Assembly: GCA_013151865.1 (NCBI GenBank)
Contig: JAADHN010000085.1
Location: forward strand, 1-40,032
Source of the DNA: Kiritimatiellota bacterium
GTDB lineage: Bacteria > Verrucomicrobiota > Lentisphaeria > Oligosphaerales > JAADHN01
DNA: 40,032 nucleotides
Direction: 5' to 3'
Part shown: positions 34,578 through 40,032 of the stretch, in pieces
How the letters are laid out: each line of letters starts with the position of its first letter
Position numbering within the stretch: position 1 is the first letter of the stretch
The notes under the pieces: generated by a model
The model's input: only the letters and a program-made list of their open reading frames with translations
Database searches by the model: none
Told to the model about the DNA's origin: nothing
Program-made: the position numbers and the translations under genes

Positions 34578-36952
34578 AGCATCCCCGAAATTCGGTGGTC
34601 TCGGATCGGCGGTGGCCGAATGCACCCGTGCGAGGCCGAGCCTTTCTCCTCGCGGCATTCGTTCTGCTCCGCGCCGCGGCGGCGCCGGGACCGGCGGCCG
34701 CCGTGCTTTTGGATTTCGGCAAGAACGATTCACCCTTGCAGAAAGGGTTCGCGCGACTGACCCCCACGTCCGTTTTCAAGCCCGGCGTCAGGGCCGGCTG
34801 GGTCCGACCGACCGGTCTCCGGGCCGAGGCGGACCCGATCCGACGCGAAGGCACGTACAGCGCCTCCCGCGGCAGGACGGAACCGCCGCCGATCTATCTC
34901 ACCGAACTCTCCTGCGACCGCGTCGAAAGCGACGCGGCCGCCGTGCTCCGGGTGACGCTGCCGCCCGGAAATTACCGGATGTGGGTCCTGTTGGGCCCCG
35001 GCGGCGGCAACAGGGCCCAGGTTTGGGATGCCGCCGTCGACGTGGCCGGTAGCACCCTGACCGCAACGCTGGCGGGCCCCTGGGACAGCCGGGTCCGCCG
35101 GCACGCTTTCTCGAACCCCGCCGATCAACTCGATATCCGCTTCGATACCCGCAGTCGTTGGGCCGTAAGTGCGCTGGCCATTGCGTCCGAAAAAGCGTGG
35201 CCCGCCATCGAGAAGGACTTCATAAAACCGGCGGAGCAGGCGATCTTTCTCTTGCCGCCCGAACTCCTGGCCAAGTGGAAGGTCCGACCTCGAGTGAAAC
35301 CGGACCCTCAACCCCAGTTCACCGACGCGGAGAAAAAGCGCGGGTTCGTGCTGTATCACCGGCACTGGTCGCAACCGATCTGGCCGACCAGTGCGCCTCG
35401 ACGAAGTGAAATCGACCCCACACTCAAGGCGTTCGCCGCTCCGGACGAGTACGAACCCCTGACCCTGTCCGTCTATCCGTTGCGGCCGGAAACCCTGGAA
35501 CGCGTGACCGTGACCGACCTGGTCGCCGCCGGTTCGGGCAGTCGGGTCCCCGCCGACCAGGTCGACGTGCGTTGGGTGCGTACCATGGCCGTCCGCCCGA
35601 ATTATCGCGTCGTCGGCGCCTATTATCGCGCGCCCGATGTGCTCATGCCGTGGCGCGGCCCCCGCACCCTCGTGCCGAACGAGAGCCTGAGGCTCTGGCT
35701 GACGCTCCATGTCGGCCCGGCAGTGCCGGACGACGTGTACCGCGGAGAAATCCGGTTGACATTCGCCGGGGGCGCCGCGACACGCACCCCCGTCGTCTTC
35801 CGGGTGGCCGGCATCAAACTCGAAAAGGACCGCTCCCTGGTGTACGGAGCCTACTACCACCACCCGTTCAACCGCATGTTCGCCGCCCCGGATGCATTCT
35901 CGCGGCAGTGGTGGCGCCGCAAAGCGGAACTCGAACACGCGGACATGGCCGCCCACGGCAACAATACCCTCGTGCTCGGGCTCGGCGGACACTCCGTCGG
36001 CGGCGGCAAGTGGCGGTTCGATTTCGACCGCCTCGGACAGATGATCGACCTCTACCGTCGCGTCGGCTTTTACCAACCCATCATCTGTCATTTCCCGGTC
36101 GGCAGCCTCTATCGCAAATACATGAAATCGTCGCCCGGCTCGCACCTCCGACTGGTCAAAATGCCGCCGAAACCCTTTTTCGACGAACTGACCGCCATGG
36201 TCCGCGACATCGAGACCGAACGCCGGCGGCGGCAGTGGCCCGAACTCCTCTACTACCCCATCGACGAACCCGCCACCACCGAAGTCGCCGTGAACTTCAT
36301 GACGCAGGTCATGAAAGCCATCAAACGCGTGCCCGGCGTCCGCACATACGTCACCGCCGATCCGGCCAATGACGCTTTTTCACCCATGCGCCCCTACGTG
36401 AATGTCTGGTGCTGCCAACCGTTCAGCCTCGCCCGGGACACCGTGATCGCCGACATGAAGAAGCGCCCGGTCGAGTATTGGTGCTACCCCAATCACGTCG
36501 CCGGCGAAAACGACCACACGCCGGTGGCCGGGGCACGCATGACCTACGGGTTCGGGTTCTGGCGGTCCGGGTTCCGCGCGCTTACACCGTGGATCTACCA
36601 AGCCGTGATCGGCAATCCCTGGAATTACCTCGACGGTGGCGCCATGGACTTCTTCAACCGGACCGACGACGACGGCAGCCCCATTCCCGTAACTCTGTGG
36701 GAGGCTTATCGCGAAGGTATCGACGACGGACGATACCTCGCCACCCTGGACCGCTGGATCGACCGCGCCCGGGCCGCGGGCAAGACCGACGCCGTCCGGG
36801 AAGCGCAAGCCGACCGCCGCCTGCTCTGGGAAGCCATCCCGGTCATGCCCAAGTACAAGTACGAAGTCGACTGGACCCCGGAAACGTTCGATGTGTTCCG
36901 TTGGCTCCTGGCGCAACGTATTCTCAAACTGAAGGCCGCTCTCGGGCAATGA
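34574..36952 (+). CDS. Secreted GH123/DUF4091-like glycoside hydrolase
   Basis: This 792-residue protein has a signal peptide (AFLLAAFVLLRAAAAPGPAAA). An N-terminal beta-sandwich (VLLDFGKNDSPLQKGF) is followed by an Ig-like domain and a TIM-barrel-like C-terminal half. The C-terminus carries the DUF4091 pattern (GNPWNYLDGGAMDFF, LWEAYREGIDDGRYLATL) seen after GH123-type barrels. The acidic pair in YPIDEPATTEV is the best active-site candidate. The activity is probably on N-acetylated or deoxy sugars; this is inference. The ATG overlaps the previous stop by 4 bp (ATGA); the frame is open 1.2 kb further upstream, but that part is a shadow of the CBM9-like gene. Confidence 0.83.
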   Translation: MKHPRNSVVSDRRWPNAPVRGRAFLLAAFVLLRAAAAPGPAAAVLLDFGKNDSPLQKGFARLTPTSVFKPGVRAGWVRPTGLRAEADPIRREGTYSASRGRTEPPPIYLTELSCDRVESDAAAVLRVTLPPGNYRMWVLLGPGGGNRAQVWDAAVDVAGSTLTATLAGPWDSRVRRHAFSNPADQLDIRFDTRSRWAVSALAIASEKAWPAIEKDFIKPAEQAIFLLPPELLAKWKVRPRVKPDPQPQFTDAEKKRGFVLYHRHWSQPIWPTSAPRRSEIDPTLKAFAAPDEYEPLTLSVYPLRPETLERVTVTDLVAAGSGSRVPADQVDVRWVRTMAVRPNYRVVGAYYRAPDVLMPWRGPRTLVPNESLRLWLTLHVGPAVPDDVYRGEIRLTFAGGAATRTPVVFRVAGIKLEKDRSLVYGAYYHHPFNRMFAAPDAFSRQWWRRKAELEHADMAAHGNNTLVLGLGGHSVGGGKWRFDFDRLGQMIDLYRRVGFYQPIICHFPVGSLYRKYMKSSPGSHLRLVKMPPKPFFDELTAMVRDIETERRRRQWPELLYYPIDEPATTEVAVNFMTQVMKAIKRVPGVRTYVTADPANDAFSPMRPYVNVWCCQPFSLARDTVIADMKKRPVEYWCYPNHVAGENDHTPVAGARMTYGFGFWRSGFRALTPWIYQAVIGNPWNYLDGGAMDFFNRTDDDGSPIPVTLWEAYREGIDDGRYLATLDRWIDRARAAGKTDAVREAQADRRLLWEAIPVMPKYKYEVDWTPETFDVFRWLLAQRILKLKAALGQ

Positions 36953-37021
36953 AGACGCCGGACGCATTGTTCGAAACGCGCCCGGCCAGGCCCGGGCGCC
37001 GTCCAAACCCTTTCGCCCGAG

Positions 37022-37873
37022 ATGCCGAACCGAAAACAACCGACGAACCCGGATCCGCCCATGCAAGAACAAGTCCCTGATTTGCGCCGCCCAGAACCGT
37101 TCGTCGAACCGCCGGAATACCACACTCCGCCGGGAAAAAAACGCGCGCCGAAACTCCCGGCACTGGCTTTCTACCCACGATTGCTCCAACTGGTCTGGCA
37201 CAGCTCCCGTCTCGCCAAACGCGGCCGGTACGACCGCGCCGCTTGGTGCCGAAGTTCCCACTGGTTCTTCCGCATCGCCGAAACATGCGGCGGTCGATTT
37301 CATATCCAGGGCCTCGACCGCCTCGTCGATCTCGATTCGCCCGTCGTTTTCGTGGCCAATCACATGAGTACCCTCGAAACATTCACCCTGCCCGGACTCC
37401 TGCTGCCGCATACGCCCCTCGCATTCGTCGTCAAGGAATCGTTGGTCCGGATGCCTCTTTTCGGGCACGTCATGAAGGCCACCCGACCCGTCGTCGTCAC
37501 CCGGCGCGATCCTCGGCGCGATCTGCGCGCCGTGCTGACCCAGGGAGTCGAAAAACTGCACGCCGGCGCCTCGATCTGTCTCTTCCCCCAAACCACTCGC
37601 GCCCCGGTCTTCCGACCGGCGCAATTCAATACCCTGGCAGTGAAACTGGCGGCGCGAGCCGACGTGCCGCTCATCCCCATCGCCCTGAAAAGCGATTTCT
37701 GGGGTACGGGAAAAGTCGTTCGCGATTTCGGCCCCATCCGACCGGAACTGGACATCCACTTGGCTTTCGGCCCGCGAATGTTCCCCGCCGGACAACCGCG
37801 CCAAGTCCACGCCGAAGTCATTGCGTTCCTCACCGAACACCTTCGCGCTTGGGGCGTGCCGTGCGAGCAATGA
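37022..37873 (+). CDS. PlsC-like 1-acylglycerol-phosphate acyltransferase family protein
   Basis: This 283-residue protein has the LPLAT motifs. Motif I is NHMSTLE, with E where most enzymes have D (HxxxxD). Motif III-like FPQTTR replaces the usual FPEGTR. PLIPIALKSDFWG corresponds to motif IV. It probably transfers acyl chains to a lipid or related acceptor at the membrane; the altered motifs hint at a non-standard substrate. The N-terminal ~45 residues are Pro-rich and disordered-looking. It is followed closely by the CysQ-type phosphatase gene. Confidence 0.85.
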   Translation: MPNRKQPTNPDPPMQEQVPDLRRPEPFVEPPEYHTPPGKKRAPKLPALAFYPRLLQLVWHSSRLAKRGRYDRAAWCRSSHWFFRIAETCGGRFHIQGLDRLVDLDSPVVFVANHMSTLETFTLPGLLLPHTPLAFVVKESLVRMPLFGHVMKATRPVVVTRRDPRRDLRAVLTQGVEKLHAGASICLFPQTTRAPVFRPAQFNTLAVKLAARADVPLIPIALKSDFWGTGKVVRDFGPIRPELDIHLAFGPRMFPAGQPRQVHAEVIAFLTEHLRAWGVPCEQ

Positions 37874-37965
37874 CCCACATTTCCCGACCGCCGCAGCACG
37901 ATGCGGCCGCCCGCCGGACTTGTTTGAACAACACCGAGGCCAATGTCACCGGAAAGAACCCCATT

Positions 37966-38811
37966 ATGCCCGAAGCCACGCTCGATCCCTTGCTCGTCGA
38001 AGTCATCGATGCCGCCATGCAGGCCGGAATTGCCATTTTCGAGAAAAGCGAGGCCGGCCCGGCCGATTCGAAACACGACGGCTCGCCCGTGACTGCCGCG
38101 GACCGGGCAGCCCATGAGGCAATCTTGGCCGTGCTGAAGGACCTGACCCCCCGGCGACCGATAGTCTCCGAAGAGGGCGATCTCCAACGGGAATTCTCCG
38201 AAGCCGCGCAAACCGAGGAGTTCTGGCTCGTGGACCCGTTGGACGGCACCAAGGAATACATCGCCGGACGGCCCGATTTCACCGTCAACATCGCCCTGGT
38301 CCGTCGGAATCAGCCGGTGCTGAGCGTCGTGCACGCACCCGCTACCGGCGCCCTGTATTTCGCCCGACGCGGCAAAGGCGCCTGGGCCGCGAGACCGGAG
38401 TTCCCGCTGGAACAGACCCCGCCTCTGCCCGACCCGGCCGCAGCGCATCCCGGGGTGCTCGTCGGCGCCATGAGCCGCTCCCACGGCGACCCGGAAACCG
38501 AGGCCCTGTTCAAAGCGCTCGGAATCGAAACGGTCGTCAGACGGGGGAGTTCCTTGAAACTCTGTTCCGTCGCAGAAGGCATCGCGGACTTCTATCCCCG
38601 CCTCGGTCCCACTTGGTATTGGGATACCGCGGCCGCGGCGCTCGTGGCCCGCGAGGCCGGCTGCCGCGTGACCGACCTGGCCGGAAGACCGCTCGATTAC
38701 AGTGCCGGCGGCACGTGGAAACACCAAGGCTTCCTCGTGGCGCGACAGGACGAACTCATCGCCCGGGCAACGGCGATTCTCCAGGATATGGGGAAGACCG
38801 CAACGGCCTGA
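37966..38811 (+). CDS. Inositol-monophosphatase-fold phosphatase, CysQ type
   Basis: This 281-residue protein has the metal-dependent phosphatase motifs DGSPVTAADRAAHEAI, IVSEEG, WLVDPLDGTKEYI and WYWDTAAAALVAREAG. The GSPVTxAD form and the length fit 3'(2'),5'-bisphosphate nucleotidase (CysQ), which removes PAP; other IMPase-family activities remain possible. I start at the Met at 37966, which has a GGAAAG site. The frame is also open from an ATG at 37870 that overlaps the previous stop (ATGA) and would add 32 residues. Linkage to a sulfatase elsewhere in the window is not evidence of sulfur cycling. Confidence 0.88.
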   Translation: MPEATLDPLLVEVIDAAMQAGIAIFEKSEAGPADSKHDGSPVTAADRAAHEAILAVLKDLTPRRPIVSEEGDLQREFSEAAQTEEFWLVDPLDGTKEYIAGRPDFTVNIALVRRNQPVLSVVHAPATGALYFARRGKGAWAARPEFPLEQTPPLPDPAAAHPGVLVGAMSRSHGDPETEALFKALGIETVVRRGSSLKLCSVAEGIADFYPRLGPTWYWDTAAAALVAREAGCRVTDLAGRPLDYSAGGTWKHQGFLVARQDELIARATAILQDMGKTATA

Positions 38812-38854
38812 TTCCGCATAACTTGAGACGGACGCACGCACCGGAGTCCACTTG

Positions 38855-39742
38855 ATGAACAGAGAACTGGTCTTTTACCTGGATCCCCGGGGGAACGAAC
38901 GGCACGCAATCATGACGGCGCTCGCGGCGCGAGGCGTGCGCCGTATCGGCGTGGACGGTTTTCCCTGGCGCCCCGGACGCGACGCGGAGGAAATCGAACG
39001 CTTCCGGGCGGACCTTCGGAGCACAGGCCTCACGGTACACTCCATGCACGCCGTGCCGCCGCTCGCGGCCGATGCGGACGGAATGCCGGACGATCTCTTC
39101 CAAGTGGTCGCTGCCGATCTTCACAGACTGGCGGCCGCCGGCGGGGCAACAGCGGTGTATCACGCCTGCTGGATGAGAGACGTGCCGCCTGAAACGATCG
39201 ACGCCGAAATCGGACGAGTCGGGTGGCGGACGTTCGCTTCAACCTACGCGGCGACCGTCGACCGGATCGCGGAAATAGCGGCCAAGCACGGAATCGCCGT
39301 GGTCCTCGAGAACGTTTGGCACAGCACTTATAGCCGTTCCGTCGTCCCCATCCTCGACATCCTGGACCGGGTCGACGCCCCCAACGTGGGGATTTGCCTC
39401 GATTCCGGACACGCGCATTTGGCCGGATGCAACGTTGCCGAAGAAATCCGCACCGCGGGGACTCGACTCAAGGACATGCACTTCCACGACAATGCAGGCA
39501 CACTGCACCACACTCACCCCGACCAGCACCTGCCGCCGGGCCTTGGTACGATCGACTGGCAGGCGGTCTGCCGGGCCCTGAACCGGATCGATTACCGAGG
39601 ACCTGTCGTCTTCGAAGGAGTCCTGGGGCCGGGCGACAGTATCGAGAAGGGACGCTTCGGGGGACGCCTCTCGCATGAAGATCTGATCGACATCACTGTG
39701 GCGAACTGGCGTGCGTTCGAAGCATTGGCAGTGACGCAGTGA
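38855..39742 (+). CDS. Sugar-phosphate isomerase/epimerase-like TIM barrel
   Basis: This 295-residue protein of the xylose-isomerase-like TIM-barrel family has a metal-site pattern: E in VVLENVWHSTYSR, D in GICLDSGHAHLAG, H in LKDMHFHDNAG and a late E in PVVFEGVLGPGDS. These residues bind a divalent metal in hydroxypyruvate isomerase, tagatose-epimerase-like and endonuclease-IV-like enzymes. The substrate is unknown; a role in sugar metabolism fits the block. The ATG at 38855 follows CGGAGT. Its last codons and stop lie inside the first copy of the 213-bp tandem repeat. Confidence 0.87.
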   Translation: MNRELVFYLDPRGNERHAIMTALAARGVRRIGVDGFPWRPGRDAEEIERFRADLRSTGLTVHSMHAVPPLAADADGMPDDLFQVVAADLHRLAAAGGATAVYHACWMRDVPPETIDAEIGRVGWRTFASTYAATVDRIAEIAAKHGIAVVLENVWHSTYSRSVVPILDILDRVDAPNVGICLDSGHAHLAGCNVAEEIRTAGTRLKDMHFHDNAGTLHHTHPDQHLPPGLGTIDWQAVCRALNRIDYRGPVVFEGVLGPGDSIEKGRFGGRLSHEDLIDITVANWRAFEALAVTQ

Positions 39743-40032
39743 CCGGATGACGCCATGACGCAGTGAGGACGGATGCTGCCGGCCGAGCGCGGCTTCTTCG
39801 GTCCTTCCGAAAGTCAAAAACTGCGTCACTGCGCCCTCCCCGACACCCCGGGCGCACCACCGCGAGAAAAGGCGGCAGAAGCCGTTCTCTCGCAATCGCC
39901 GGCCGCGACCAGACACCCGTTGCCGCACAAACGACGCAACTCAGTGACGCAGTGACCGGATGACGCCATGACGCAGTGAGGACGGATGCTGCCGGCCGAG
40001 CGCGGCTTCTTCGGTCCTTCCGAAAGTCAAAA
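39729..40032. repeat. 213-bp tandem repeat running off the window
   Basis: Copy 1 covers 39729-39941. Copy 2 starts at 39942 and is identical over the 91 bases visible. Within copy 1, CAGTGACGCAGT is followed by the related TGACGCAGTGA near 39756. A 13-bp inverted repeat, GCAGTGACGCAGT (39728-39740) and ACTGCGTCACTGC (39820-39832), brackets a 105-bp segment. No gene is present here beyond the isomerase 3' end. Confidence 0.85.

Noticed and set aside
1-40032. tRNA, rRNA, insertion sequence or CRISPR
   Set aside because: I saw no cloverleaf, rRNA segment, transposase or regular repeat-spacer array on either strand; a weak match could be missed by eye.

Overview
The window is GC-rich and densely coded, with several overlapping stop/start junctions (ATGA, TGATG). 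The gene set suggests an anaerobic or micro-aerobic free-living bacterium of the PVC superphylum or a similar deep lineage (Kiritimatiellota, Lentisphaerota or Planctomycetota type). The pointers are a Cys-type sulfatase, GH29 and DUF4091-type polysaccharide enzymes with very small binding partners, a three-domain NifU with NifS, an HgcAB-like corrinoid protein and radical-SAM peptide chemistry. No rRNA or tRNA gene was found, so this placement is inference.

Left part, minus strand (1-9.3 kb). The left edge cuts a gene for an extraordinary cysteine-repeat peptide: 32 Cys in the 139 visible residues, spaced three or four residues apart. Directly upstream is a radical SAM/SPASM enzyme, and together they look like a ranthipeptide-type RiPP precursor and its maturase. 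Further upstream are an Hsp70-like ATPase with an atypical C-terminal half, a cytoplasmic sulfatase, and a PhoR/PhoB-like two-component system whose kinase gene ends 32 bp before the sulfatase.

Middle part (9.3-21.5 kb). A secreted NPCBM/CARDB-domain protein has a near-consensus promoter and a structured leader. It is followed by a lone receiver protein and apolipoprotein N-acyltransferase (lnt). A seven-gene minus-strand run comes next, in transcription order: ArsR-type metal regulator (consensus promoter with overlapping palindrome), SAM methyltransferase, a fused HgcA-HgcB-like corrinoid/ferredoxin protein, ABC ATPase, short FtsX permease, second ABC ATPase and a PqqD-like protein. Then come an ECF sigma factor whose 3' end contains an in-frame nested small ORF with a perfect Shine-Dalgarno, and a YrdC/Sua5 tRNA-modification gene on the opposite strand.

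Right part, plus strand (21.7-40 kb). Housekeeping genes (nifU-nifS iron-sulfur assembly, purE) lead into two exported proteins of uncertain role, one of them a degenerate S41-protease-like protein. A carbohydrate block follows: beta-helix protein, L-rhamnose mutarotase, GH29 alpha-L-fucosidase, a small beta-sandwich protein, a CBM9/DOMON-like protein and a large DUF4091 protein. The block ends with a PlsC-like acyltransferase, a CysQ-type phosphatase and a sugar-phosphate isomerase/epimerase-like TIM barrel. The last 304 bases carry a 213-bp tandem repeat that runs off the window.

How the genes may work together: sulfatase, fucosidase, rhamnose mutarotase and beta-helix protein fit use of sulfated fucose- or rhamnose-containing glycans. 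The arsR-methyltransferase-HgcAB unit looks like a metal-responsive corrinoid methyl-transfer module. The Cys-repeat peptide plus radical SAM pair is the best candidate for an undescribed peptide product.
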